DNA of 64,000 nt from Saururus chinensis (taxonomy: Eukaryota; Streptophyta; Magnoliopsida; Piperales; Saururaceae), in NCBI GenBank assembly GCA_035235625.1, contig CP141141.1:16117968-16181967 (forward strand), given 5' to 3'. Both the position numbers and the translations under genes were made by a program. The stretch's first letter is position 1, and the number at the start of each line of letters is the position of its first letter. The notes beneath the pieces were generated by a model. The model searched no databases, had not been told where the DNA came from, and worked only from the letters and a program-made list of their open reading frames with translations. Below, in pieces: positions 21,678 through 32,955 of the stretch.

Positions 21678-23108
21678 TGATAAGTATGAAATATATATCT
21701 ATTTTATATGTCTTTTTACCTTATTTGCTAGTATAGATTAGGTTAATTAAGAGTTAGTTATAGTTTATTTAGATTAAGATAGAAATTAGTATTTTAGTTT
21801 AATTATTAATAATTTTATAGTTATTAGTAGTTTAGATATATATTTGAACAAAGTTGGGATTTTAGTTATATTGTACATGTCTAAAGGATGATATTTTATG
21901 TTTTGTAGGTAAAGTGTGCTTATCGAAGTACTTGGACGATGTTTGAAATAATTCAAAATAGTCTTAACATACTTTAAAGTGATTTGGACAACTTTTTGGA
22001 GTTATAAACAAGTTAAAAATTAATATGGACATGAAGAAAAGCTTAATGAACAGAATATGGACTGTCCAGAAAAACTGTCCAGATTGCAAAAACACTGTAT
22101 CCGTTCAAACGGGGTCACTTACCGTTCAATCGGGATAACGTGATTTTGAAGAAAAACTCAGTTCAAGCGTTCGACGGGCATGCAGGGCATTCGAACGGCA
22201 TAACATGCAGTTTCCTAGTTTTAGCCAATTTTTAATCCTTTTCATATTGGACTTCTTTCTACGGATCTTATGCCTATAAAAAGACATATTTAGCTTGAAA
22301 CCAGAGGATTTCAGTAGATTTTATGAAGAGAAAAAGGAAGAAGAAGATGGAAGAGAACTTAAAGCTTTCAATGGAGATTTAAGTGCTTTCTTCTATAATG
22401 GAAGGCTAGACTTTTCTTTTACTTAGGAGTTGATGAAGCTATAGATAAGTTTCAGTTTCTTTTCTTTTTAATTTAGATCTCAGTTGTGAATGATGACAAT
22501 TGTATGATATGGATTTCCTTTTTATTGGAAGAGCTTTTCATGTTTATTCAAATTTATGTTGATTTATTGTCTTGTAGATGATAGATTGATGTGGTTTTGA
22601 TATTTGCATCAATTCTAATTTCTGTGATTTAGATGAGATGGTCATACAATAATTTTAATGTTCAGATAATTAATGACTTGGATGAGTTATACTAAGAGTA
22701 GACGGGTCATGCCTATAGCTAATTTAGTGTAAATGATTCGTGCTATTGTCGAAGATAGTTCATGCCATGGAATTTAATTAATGATTCTTTCTGAAGTAAT
22801 TCTAGCTTGTAGTTGAGAATACTTGTTCATATTCACACTAGATTTAGATTAAAAGTTAAGGAATTGTTATGGTTCTATAGTGGATTCGATTTCCTAAGTA
22901 AATTCCATCATATTAATCTCTTATTTTTAAACTAGTTGATTTTTTTCCTTTACTTAATTAAAGTTTAAGTTTGTTTTAGTTTTCAATCAGTAAATTCCTC
23001 TTTAGATTTAGTAATAATTCATCCGTCCCTGAGATTCGACAACCCTTAAATACTTATCCTAGTACAATAACCTTGTACACTTGTAAAGAGTTTAATTATA
23101 AACGATCA
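21678..23108 (+). mobile_element. solo LTR (1,431 bases) inserted in the gypsy integrase
   Basis: Begins TGATAAGTATGAAATAT and ends TTATAAACGATCA (TG...CA, with TGAT/ATCA inverted ends). It is bounded by perfect 5-base target duplications ATGAC at 21673-21677 and 23109-23113. The integrase reading resumes across it. A CTATAAAAAG TATA box at 22274-22283 gives plus orientation. The 3' end (CCGTCCCTGAGATTCGACAA near 23023) resembles LTR ends of Tat/Athila-type gypsy elements; that lineage call is tentative. No internal region or second LTR is present, so this is a recombination product. Confidence 0.9.
22274..22283 (+). promoter_or_regulatory. TATA box of the solo LTR
   Basis: CTATAAAAAG within the LTR, about 600 bases from its left end, a usual place for the U3 promoter. 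Confidence 0.55.
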
Positions 23109-23800
23109 ATGACTCCTCTGGTTAGAGAAACCTTTAATAGTACTTGATCTCCCATGCTAAAGTTGATATCTTTTGATCTCTGATCAGCATAACTCTTTTG
23201 ATGACTCTGGGATGTCATTAGATGATGCTTGACAAGTTTCACCTTATCTGCACATTGTTGCAGAAGTTCAGACTTAATCAATCTTTGTTCTCCTACTTCA
23301 TTCTAACACGTCGGCGATCGGCAAGGTCATCCATAAAATGCCTCATAGGGTGTCATACCTATGCTGCCATGATAGCTATTGTTGTAGGCGAATTCGACCA
23401 GGGGTAGATGTTCGTCCCTGTTACCCTTCCAATCCATTGCACAGGCTTGTAACATATCTTCCAATGTTTGGATTAGTTCTTTCTGATTGTCCATCTGTTT
23501 GTGGGTAAAAAGTAATACTGAACTTAAGATTTGTGCCTAATTCCTCTTGAAGTCTTTGCCAAAACTTGGAAGTAAATTGATTGCGTCGATCAGAGATGAT
23601 CGAAAATGGTATTCCATATCGACTCACAATTTCCTTCACGTATAATTTTGCCAAAGAATTTAAGGATTACTTCTTTCTTAAAGGAAAAAAATGTGCACTT
23701 TTTGTGAGTCAATCTACAATTACCCAAATGGATTCGTGGCCTTGTGAAATCCTGGGTAGTGCCAAAACAAAATCCATAGTGATATGTTCCCACTTCCACT
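23109..23800 (-). pseudogene. gypsy integrase catalytic core, broken
   Basis: Pieces on minus: the central core at 23421-23654 with YGIPFSIISDRRNQFTSKFW and FYPQTDGQSERT, which are the SDRGxxFTS and HPQTDGQTER signatures including the second catalytic Asp; a downstream piece at 23113-23281 with SYADQRSKDINFSMGDQVLL. Further upstream, toward 24000, a diverged HHCC-type zinc region (RSFWWNGMKKDIGEYISRCL) can be read. Internal stops near 23420 and 23600 rule out function. Confidence 0.8.
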
Positions 23801-24106
23801 CAGGGATCTCAATTGTTTAAATGTACCCCGAAGTTTTTGATGTTCGGCCTTAACTTGCTAACAAGTTAAACATCTTGAAATATATTCTCCTATATCTTTT
23901 TTCATCCCATTCCACCAGAAACTCCTTTTTAAATCTTGATACAATTTTGTTCCTCTTGGGTGAATAGTGTATTGAGATCGATGCACTTCGTGTAATAGGT
24001 CTTCCCTTAGCTCAAGTATTTCAGGTATCACTAGTCGTCCTCAAAATCGAATACTTCCATCTGAGCCTTTGGTAAAGTTAGGTTTTTCAAGCAAAGTGTG
24101 TACTTC

Positions 24107-24675
24107 TTAAGTACTTTTCTGACTTTCAAGAATACGTTCAACTAGCACCGATTTCACTTCTAAGTTGGCAATGAAAGATTTCTTATTTCTAGATTGTACT
24201 TCGGGTTGGAAACTTATTGTTTCCTCCAACAGTTTCCATTCCTTAACAAGCATGAAGGCTAATTCCCCGGATTTACGACTCAAAGCATCAGCTACTACGT
24301 TAGCTTTTCCAGAGTGATACTTAATAGAAAAGTCATAATCTTTAAGATATTCAATCCATCGTCTTTGCCTCATGTTGAGATCACTTTGGGAAAATATATA
24401 CTTTAAACTTTGATGATCGGTAAAAACTTCAAATGTTTCCCCATATAGATAGTTTCTCCATATTTTCAATGCAAACCTACCGTTGCTAATTCCAAATCAT
24501 GAGTAGGGTAGTTACCTTCATATTTCTTTAATTGTCGTGAAGCGTATGCTATCACTTTTCCGTCTTGCACCAACACACATCCTAAGCATCTTCTGGAAGC
24601 ATCGTTGTACACGACAAATCCTTCACTACCAGTTGGCAATGCCAAAATAGGTGCAGTCGTTAATGTTTCCTTCAA
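24107..24675 (-). pseudogene. gypsy RNase H domain, frameshifted
   Basis: Two overlapping frames make up the RNase H: 24466-24675 with [20 protein letters not shown] and [20 protein letters not shown]; and 24107-24469 with [40 protein letters not shown] and [14 protein letters not shown]. The first catalytic Asp (YNDAS) and the TDHQSL Asp remain. One frameshift at about 24468 separates the halves. Confidence 0.85.
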
Positions 24676-24903
24676 TTCTAGAAAACTCTTTCACAAGTCT
24701 CATCCCAAATAAATTTTACTCATTTCCTTGTCAATTTTGTCAAAGGCAAGGCAATGCTTGAAAATCCAAGTATGAATCTTCGTTAATAACCAGCAAGGCC
24801 TAAGAATCTCTAAATTTCTGTTACTGTCTTCGGCCTTTCTCATTTGATGACCGCTTCATCTTAGTTGGGTCCACCGATACCCCATTCTTTGAAACGTCAT
24901 GTC

Positions 24904-25380
24904 CTAAGAAGACACTTGTTCCATCCAAAATTCACACTTACTAAACTTGGCGTATAGCTTATGATTCCTCAACGTTTGTAGAACTACTTGCATATGTACC
25001 TGGTGATCTTCTAAGCTACTAGAGTAGATGAGAATATTATCGACAAATACAATCACAAACTTATCAAAGAAAGGCCGAAAAACTCTATTCATGAAATCCA
25101 TGAAAGCAGCCGGGGCATTTGTTAAACCAAATGGCATAACTAAAAACTAGTAGTGGCCATATCGGGTTACGGAAAGCTATTTTAGAGATGTCCCCATCTC
25201 GAATCCTCAACTGATGGTAACCCGACCGCAGATCTATTTTGGAGAAAACTTTGGCCATCTACAATTGATCAAACAAGTCATCTATATGAGGCAAAGGATT
25301 CTTGTTCTTTATGGTGACGGCATTGAGGAGTCTATAGTCAATGCATAATCTCAACAACCTGTCCTTTTTAAGAAGAGGAC
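24904..25380 (-). pseudogene. gypsy reverse transcriptase, catalytic aspartate changed
   Basis: The palm region reads [20 protein letters not shown], then [20 protein letters not shown]. The FVDN box replaces the usual (F/Y)xDD, so the second catalytic Asp is Asn. Upstream (25140-25380) a readable stretch [17 protein letters not shown] carries the first palm Asp, preceded by an in-frame stop. This domain could not polymerise DNA. Confidence 0.85.
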
Positions 25381-26104
25381 TATGCTCCCCAAGGAGAAAC
25401 ACTAGGTCGGATAAATCCTTTCTCTAGTAATTCCTGTAATTGACTTTTTAACTCTTTTAACTTTGCAAGAGCCATGCGGTAGGGTGCCTTAGAGATGGGA
25501 TTAGTTCCTGGCATCAACTCAATAGAAAAATCTATTTCTCTTTCTGGTGGCAGTCCAGAGAGGTCATCAGGAAAAACATTAGTGAAGTCTTTTACTACTT
25601 CAATACATTCCAGTTTAGTTGTTGTAGTCTCCTTAGTTTCCACACTAGCAAGATAAGCCTGACATCCTTTAGTTAAGAGCCGATGAGCCTTAACCGCCGA
25701 GATGATACATGGTTTGGAATAATCGTTAAGCCCATGAAAAGTAAAACTTTTTTCTCCTTGTTTAAATATCACCTTCTTCTGTTTACAATCTACTAACGCC
25801 CCGTTATCGGCTAACTAATCCATACCTAATATGACGTCAAAGTCAGTCATATTTAGGAGAATGAGATCGGCCTCCCACTGACATTTCTCTAAGGAGATAG
25901 GTATCCCTTGAAGAAATTCATGAGCTAAAAATATTTTTCCCATTGGGGTGGACACTTCTAAGACATATCCTAAATTTGAAATAGGATAGTCGATGCTTAA
26001 AGTAAAATCAAACGATATGAAAGAATGTCTACCATGGATCTATCAAGAGTTTTGCTATTTTATCCAAGACTAGAACGGTACCTTGAATGACTATGGTTGA
26101 CATT
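25380..26104 (-). pseudogene. gypsy protease to reverse transcriptase linker
   Basis: The frame from 25772 to 25380 is open for 130 codons: a post-protease segment, then VVKDFTNVFPDDLSGLPPER, EIDFSIELMPGTNPISKAPY and [13 protein letters not shown], the conserved start of gypsy RT. Between 25790 and 26104 the protease is only traceable (STIVIQGTVLVLDKIAKLLI), and its D-S/T-G active site cannot be read intact. Confidence 0.75.
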
Positions 26105-26631
26105 TGAGCCTCCTCAGCAGTAATTGCAAAGACCTGACCTTGAGCTTTCGGTTTCTGCTCTAGTCTTGATTCTTCTTGCATATTTCTTTTTGGACAGTCT
26201 CTAATTCAATGGCCACGTTCCTCACAAGAAAAACATTTTCCTTTGGTAAGATAGCACGATCCAGATAGATGGATTCTATTACATTGAGAACATTTCTCTA
26301 ACTTCCTCTCTCCCCTTAACTGAGACGGTGGTTCTGATGGCTTTTGAAGCTTACGATTATTCTGACTATTAAACGTAAACTTCCTTTTTCTTTCATCAAG
26401 TTAGAAACTATTGTTTTATCCTCGATCTTTACATCCAACCACAAACTCCTGGTAATCCTGCTCTAGGATAGAGGCGAGTTCTACCGCTTTGGCAAAATTC
26501 GTAAGTTGGTGGCCAATGACTCTCCCTCGTAATCCATTATTTAGGCCCCTCATGAACTTCCATGCCTTCCTTAAATCTGTCGTACAAAATTCTGGGGCAA
26601 AACGTTGTGACTATACAAACTTATTCTCGTA
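26105..26631 (-). pseudogene. gypsy gag C-terminal part with broken zinc knuckle
   Basis: Continuation of gag in mixed frames. The nucleocapsid knuckle is at about 26190-26240: CFSCEERGH, a TGA codon, then IRDC, i.e. CX2CX4HX4C with a stop inside the finger. Just before it, CNRIHLSGSCYLTKGK shows the basic linker region. Confidence 0.65.
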
Positions 26632-27180
26632 CTAAATTACTGTTAAAATTCCTTGTTGCGGGTCTAAAATTTTTTTTTCATTTCTTTCTTGGACATGACG
26701 AGGAAAATATTTGTCATATAATACTTCTTTAAACTCCTCCCACTTAATATGATCACCGTCTAGAAAGAAATTTCTTTCTGCAATAGGCCACCAAAAAGCA
26801 GCTTCACCTATCATTGAGAAAGTGGCTAGCGGTCCTTTATGATCATCGGGGATCTTCATTGCTTTGAAAATCTGCTCGACTTCAAAGGTCCATTTTTCGG
26901 CGGCCTCAGGGCCGTCCTCTCCCGTAAATGCTGGTGCAAGCTTCTTAAAATGTTCCAACATATTATCCTTTTTGTCGTGGCTATTTTCTCCTGAACTAGT
27001 CGAATGATTAGAATGATTTGATTGGAATCCTTCGGCTTGAAGTTGTTGAGTCATTCTTTGCATTAGTAAATCCAAGAAGTGTGTCATAGGATCCCCCGTT
27101 GTCAAGGTGACCGGCGCATTACCTTCTGGTGGAGTCAAACTACTTGCCAGTTGGGCATCGTTACCACTAACGTGTGTCAT
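26632..27180 (-). pseudogene. gypsy gag N-terminal part (capsid)
   Basis: Open for 182 codons from an ATG at 27180. Acidic and Gln-rich start (MTHVSGNDAQLASS), then FKKLAPAFTGEDGPEAAEKW and MIGEAAFWWPIAERNF, ending IKWEEFKEVLYDKYFPRHVQ: the capsid signature of plant chromovirus gag. It loses frame near 26632 by a stop, so the product would be a truncated capsid. Confidence 0.8.
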
Positions 27181-27370
27181 CTAAACATGTATTAATACCA
27201 TCAAGATCTTACAAAAAGGCCTACTTCATAACAACCTTGCAATTATTTACATTACCCCAAAAACTGAGTTAACTATTTACAAAATAAAACAACTCACATC
27301 AAAACTGTTATACACATCAAAACTATTTACTCAAAATTTTTACAAACCTTTTTCTCTAAGAGCTAAGACT

Positions 27371-27751
27371 TTAGAGAGGAAAGGTCCTCGCTTTTGGACA
27401 CTCAAAGAAAAAGTGGGTCATAAGTCCACAAAAGATGCACCACTCAGGCATTCCATGCCTTCCAGTTTCCTTCTCTTTGAGGCGACGTTGGATGTCTTGC
27501 TCCTCCACCCATTCGGCCTCGGGTGGGGGCAGTTCATTCAAGTCAAAGTCCCTTTTACACTCAAGGTCAAAATTTTCACCTTCTTCCTCTTCCATGGAGG
27601 GGTCTACTTCAAACTCTACTCCTGGAGTAGGCGAGTCCGGGATAACTATTATTTCATCCATGTCACTATTTGTAGGTGAACCAGGGATGTAAGAGATGTC
27701 AGAATCTTCTGAGCCTTAAATTTCAATGAGTGTTTTACCCTTATAGTACAT
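27371..27751 (-). pseudogene. extra ORF between primer site and gag: acidic, EAR-like motif, CCHC knuckle
   Basis: The frame from the ATG at 27661 is open for 96 codons. Reading back in the same frame it extends to an ATG at 27749-27751 with a single TAA (27716-27718), so the original ORF was probably about 126 codons. Visible parts: acidic repeats (SYIPGSPTNSD, then IVIPDSPTPG), a Glu/Asp-rich middle, DLNELPPPEAEW (matches the DLNxxP form of the EAR repression motif), and near the end CIFCGLMTHFFFEC, a perfect CX2CX4HX4C zinc knuckle separate from that of gag. I do not recognise a family. Binding of nucleic acid and recruitment of host co-repressors are hypotheses from motifs only. Confidence 0.55.
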
Positions 27752-27993
27752 ACTCTTGCTACAACTTCCTTCCATTGGAAGCGGCAATTTATGAGCAATA
27801 GAATGATATAGATTGCTTGACAGATATGTCTTGTGCTTGAGCAATGACATCTATTTTAACTTTGCATAAAAAAATTCATTTAAGTAATATTAGATAGGAA
27901 AACATACGGTAGTAAAAATGGGAAAACATACGGTAAAATACTAGTAATTGTATTGACTAACTTAATTACTTTTTGGTAGACAGTAGAACCTTG

Positions 27994-28005
27994 GCTCTGA
28001 TACCA
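27994..28005 (-). promoter_or_regulatory. primer binding site for initiator methionine tRNA
   Basis: TGGTATCAGAGC on minus, complementary to the 3' end of plant initiator tRNA-Met, two bases downstream of the LTR end (TGTTACA). It marks the 5' LTR/internal boundary and fixes the element's orientation. Confidence 0.9.
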
Positions 28006-28007
28006 AC

Positions 28008-29475
28008 TGTAACATCCCTCATATTTATAATAATTTTTGAAAACATAACGAAACTTAATTACAATTGCCAAGGATCACCTAATGCCAAAAGAGTAATTAC
28101 AACATACTTTGTATTATACAAAGATTTCCAAATTTGGGCATAACATGCTTTTAGAAAGTGCAAAAAAGTACAAAACTATAATTTAAGAAAGCTCTTCGTC
28201 GACACCTTCAGATTCGAGTCACACACCTGCAAAATCTAAGGGTGGGTGAATAAATTTATACTCAGTAAACCGAGTTAAGTTTTAAAAATATACACATAAA
28301 AATATCGTGTCATCTTTCTTTCAAAATCGTTCAAACAAAACGAGACAAGTCTAAAAACATCATCACAGAATGTCGCGATACTAAACGACTTACACCTGCG
28401 CTCATGGGGCAACGGGAGATGGAAGGAAAGGGAATTTCCCATGATATCCCAGTCTTATACACGCCAGAAGCCAAATTTGGCGGTATCCAGAATCATCATA
28501 ATAATCCTTAGTTTCGAGAAACCAAGAACTATCCAGAGGGTACGATTACCCAAAACTCGGAGAATTTTTTGAAAAGAAGAGAAGCTTTTAAAGATAGAAT
28601 TTCTTTTAAGAAAAATCCTTAGCAAGGCTTTGGCGAGTCAAAATCTCGGCATACAATTAGAATTTAAAGCCGCCTACCTATAACGCGTGTGGAGTATAAG
28701 AAATCCTCTCGTAGAATATAAAGAAGATCCTTCCTTCAAGTGGGAAATTCAGCAGAATAATGGTCCCAACGCATAGAACACCTTCGATTTAGTGGGGTAT
28801 AGCTTTTGAATGGGCTGAAAAGTGTTCGAAATGGTCCGAAAACAGTAAAAAGGAGAAAGGGGAGGATTAGGGATGTGGTAGGGTTTTCTAGATTTTAGAG
28901 AGGTCATCTCGAGAAAATAACCCTTACCCTCGATTTAGTAGGAAACGAGTCTTCGATCATGTACTTCAGACTTAAAACAGGTCGGGAATAGTGAAAACAG
29001 TGAGAGGGTAAGAAATGGAGTATGTAAAAAAATCTAGCCGGTGCACGCTGCCAAAAATGGCGGATGCACATTCATTGCGCATAACGTGCACATTTGGCGC
29101 TCCTCGCCGCACGGCATGTTGCGCCGCCGAGCCAGAATTTATTTTTTATTATTATTTTTTATTTAAAAAAAATATTTAAATAAATGTAACTTCCTATCTT
29201 GAACTCCGTTTTGCGCATTCTTGGTATCGTTGAGCTTGTAATCATGAGCCCTACCAGACTAGACCACTTATGGACTGGTTTATCCGTATTTTAGAAGTGG
29301 GTCCCATCAATTTTTTAGAGCACGCTTCCCGAGGCTGTAACTTGTGTTCCCGGCCTCCGATTTCTGTATTGTTTTTTATTTGTTATGCTCATCTCAACGA
29401 GTTATAACTAGACTTAGGAAATTCCTAAATAATAAATTTTATAAAATGACGTGTCAGAAAAATAGGGTCATTACA
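28008..29475 (-). mobile_element. 5' LTR of the gypsy element (1,468 bases)
   Basis: On minus it starts TGTAATGACCCTATTTTTC at 29475 and ends GGGATGTTACA at 28008, with TG...CA borders and the primer site adjacent. The outer flank is CTTAC (29476-29480); the matching duplication on the far side of the element was not found, in line with a lost 3' end. Contains no gene. Confidence 0.85.
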
Positions 29476-31560
29476 CTTACATAGGCAAAGTACAAATTTT
29501 TATACCGGTAGATCATTGACACATCAGTGAGAATGGTGCAGTTTGCTGGCATGTAGGAAACTATTGTATGGGGTAATTGTGTGTGGTTATTGTAGTGGTT
29601 ATGCACCAGAATTTGGTTATTTTTTCTCTCTTATAAATACCTTTGATGCCCCTTGACCCAAATCTTACTAAATTTTTGACCTCGAATAAAAAAGCAATGA
29701 TTAGGAAATGTCAAAGACCATAGGAAGATGAGAGACTCTAAAGATCTTATGTTTTGGCAAGAGAAAAGGTCGGAGCGTTACCTTGTTACCATTTAATGGC
29801 TCTAGATAGATGATTTAAACTGTTTATATGATTGCTATGATTATAAAAGCATGTTATAGTTGATTTCTGATATTTATGCCATGATGATGATGTGAGATCA
29901 TATTTTTCAAATGATGATTATATGCTAGTAAGGGTATCATTTTTCATGATGGGTTGGTGGTATAAAGTGAGGATTGAACCATGTTATCCATTTTGAGCTA
30001 ATTGGGTAAACTAGGACAGTCTTCATTCTTTTCTTCCCAAACACTGGCACGATCATCAACACATCAATGATGATGTCAGTGGAAGGAGGAAGATGACAAT
30101 TCTGACATTAATACATTGAGATGTGTCGGTGTTAAACTCGTTAGCAATAGTGAGATTGACATGTCAATATGTCATCGGTGGGGTAGGCTCTCATAGCCAA
30201 CCCACAATCAGTAAGGGTTCGACACATCGACGGGATGTAAAAGTTCATTGATGCCCTAGCCAACACATTAGTGTTGTTACCGATGATACATTGATGCAGA
30301 GGAGCTCAAGCATGGTTTATGATTCGTATGGTATTTCTTGAATTTGGATGCATGATTGCGTGTTGTTGAGCATGTATTAAGTAAAGGTAAGTAAGCCCTA
30401 GTACATATGTAAATCCTTGTGATGGATAATTACCCCTGACTTGTGCATTTCGACACTTAAGGACAAAGGGTTGTAGTGTCTGGTTGGCTCCAAAAGTGAG
30501 TCATCTTGTCTACATAGATAGAATGGTATGGTATAAGAAAGAATCATGGTCTTCTAGCTCTCCAAAAGTGGGAGTTATATATAAAGCTGCTCCCCGGGAG
30601 TTAGGTTCAACTCAATTAGAGCATAGAAAGATGATTGGTCCAGTGCATCACAATATATGAGGTTGGGTCCATGAGCCAATGTGGCCCTTAGCTTCATGGC
30701 GTGGATGGGGTAGGCATGGCTACACAAAAAGACTAAAGTCGAGTTTTTGAGTAGTCCAATGTCTAGTAAGGGTGATTGGACTCCTAGACGTGACTACTGT
30801 GTCATAGAGACCCTATAAGGCATGCACTATAGTGAGGGAGATGGACTCCTTAGTGTTCTCATGGTTTGAATTTATTATGTTCTTGTGATAGTATTTGCTT
30901 ATGGCTTTGCAATTACTTGATGAATCTTTATTACATGAATTGCTATTATATTACTCATTGATTGTTGTTATATTGTCATTGCATAAAGTTCTTATTTAGC
31001 CATCCCACTGGGTATATTCATATATTCAGCATCCTCTGATGTAGGTTTGCTTGAAGAGTGAACAAGTAGGAGACCTAGTAGATAAGGAAAAAGTCAACAT
31101 GTTTATTGTCATTGCATAAAGTTCATATTTAGCCAACCCACTAGGTATATTCATATATTTAGCATCCTCTGATGTAGGTTTGCTTGAAGAGTGAACAAGT
31201 AGGAGACCTGGTATATAAGGAAAAAGTCGACATGTTTATTTCTAAAAAGTGTAAGATTCTTGATTTTTTTATTAATTAGTGTGTATGACTATAAGCACAT
31301 GAGTGCCAATTTATTAACATTTGTTGTATATTATGTGTCTTAGACATGTACTCAGGCAAGACCGTATTTGCTTTATGATGTAATTTAACCTTGAATACTA
31401 TGGCACTTTGATTTGAATATTATTATGTTCAAAAAATGAGTGTTTTACACAAGTAGTATCTTGTCTAAAGTTTTGGAAAAGAGTTTTAACATTTTGTTTT
31501 CATTGTGGATTTATGGAAAATGTGTTTGAAAATCTCTAGTGTGGAATGGTGAGCCACTTA
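29476..31560 (+). repeat. LTR-like repeat family X, copy 1
   Basis: No coding potential. The right part (30960-31480) matches, with landmarks such as GTGCCAATTTATTAACAT, ACATGTACTCAGGCAAGACC and TTTGCTTTATGATG, two other stretches in the window: 31590-31870 inverted and 45000-45300 direct. Landmarks like ACTGGGTATATTCATATATT are typical of gypsy LTRs. Ends not determined. Confidence 0.6.
30972..31243 (+). repeat. 133-base tandem duplication within family X copy 1
   Basis: Units start at 30972 and 31105 (ATTGTCATTGCATAAAGTTC) and differ at only a few bases, so the duplication is recent compared with the divergence of the family. Confidence 0.9.
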
Positions 31561-32700
31561 TTTTTTCAAATATACAAATATTAAATCACAGTACATAAGA
31601 AATTGTCAACTCCATATCATAAATCAAATAGGGTCTACCCCGAGTACATGTATGAATATCCTATTACTCACCACTGTAAATAGATTGGCACTCACTGCCT
31701 ATAATAATCCACTCTTCAATAAGTTAACAATTAAATACAATAAACATGCCAAATGACCTAGCAACATCATCCTTGCCACATATACAATTTCCCAAAATAA
31801 TTTTGCAATGTACCTACAACACACAGATGCTAAGCATATGAGTATACCCAGTTGGATAGCTAAGCCTCAAAGTGATTACAATCTAAATTACAAAGGATCA
31901 TGTTCAGCATGACAACAAAGTTGTGGGCTAGACAATGGACAAGAGTGGAGGATTTAAGTATGAATCTATGTTTAGTAATAAGTATAATGACAATTACACA
32001 TTTTTAAGAGTTTTGTGAATGATTTATGAGAGTTTTGAGAAGGTGCCAATACAAGAATTTGTTTAGTCTTTTGCATTTGTCATCAATGCCTTTGCTAACG
32101 TACCAACATGGTATCGATGTTAGGAGAAGATGAATGGTTACTAGCATTGACACAAGACAATACATTGATATTGTACTAGGCAACAGTAAAGGATTGGTTG
32201 TTCATGGTGATGTCAGTGAACCAACTTGCAATAGTCTACCTATCATCCTACCAATGTGTCATTGGTGGTGTTGATGGCCATCAGAACTAACACTGATATG
32301 TCAATGGAGTAACCAATAGCAATTATGTCATTGTTTTAAACAACTTTGATGTTGGCTTTTGAAGGACAAGGAGAGATGTTTTGAATAAAACTTACTTGCA
32401 TAATGAAAGTAACTAAATGCTAAAACATATGATAAATTACATGTGAATAGAACAAAAATGAGAAATTTTACTTGCCTAATGAACGTAAGTAATCTTTTGA
32501 ACACATGATAAAATACATGTGGGTAAAGAGTTAAGTAAACCTTAGGTTTGGACATACCAAAGAGGGTAGTTATCTTGACGTGTTGATGTATGACAATTAA
32601 GGTCAGGAGTACCAAGTGTCTTGATGGGCACCAAGAGCATGTCAATTTAGCCATATAGAGGAGGGTCACAGTATGAAAAAGTAATATGGGTTTCTGGAAC
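31561..32700 (-). repeat. LTR-like repeat family X, copy 2 (inverted)
   Basis: Reverse-complement relative of copy 1. On minus it carries ACTGGGTATACTCATATGCT, GATGTTGCTAGGTCATTTGG, AGTGCCAATCTATTTACAG and CATGTACTCGGGGTAGACCC. Forms an imperfect inverted pair with copy 1. No gene. Confidence 0.6.
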
Positions 32701-32955
32701 CTCTAGGCATGGGAGTTTTTTTCTAGAACCTCTCCCCCATTTAGGGAGTGGTTTCAAATGGGTTATAGATTTAAAATAGCACGACTCCAATGCAATGCAA
32801 CAAACATATTCTCAACAATCGTAGAAGGCTGAGAATCTCGGCTACTTGGTTCTACGAGCATTTATGCTCTTTAGTTTACTAGCATGGTTGGAGCAGAGGA
32901 ACCTCCTTGATGTTGTAGTAGTCGATATAAATGGTTGGAGTCGGAGGAATCTCCT
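32701..32955 (+). repeat. left part of family X copy 3, cut by a solo LTR
   Basis: Continues after the nested insertion at 44877. The phrase CTCCTTGATGTTGT occurs both at 32898 and across the reconstructed junction, showing a small local duplication of the pre-insertion sequence. Confidence 0.5.

Larger units (their letters stand above)
21369..29475 (-). mobile_element. Ty3/gypsy chromovirus (Tekay/Del-like), degenerate, lacking its 3' LTR
   Basis: Minus-strand element in the order 5' LTR (28008-29475), tRNA primer site (27994-28005), small extra ORF (27371-27751), gag (27180 down to about 26105), protease/RT/RNase H/integrase (about 26100-21369). Pol order with integrase last defines Ty3/gypsy. 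The integrase tail (SYEEKP-like SFEEKPIKILDYKEQILR, then IPLVKVL) is the start of a Tekay/Del-type chromodomain. Stops and frameshifts occur in every domain. The integrase is split by a solo LTR at 21678-23108. Confidence 0.85.
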
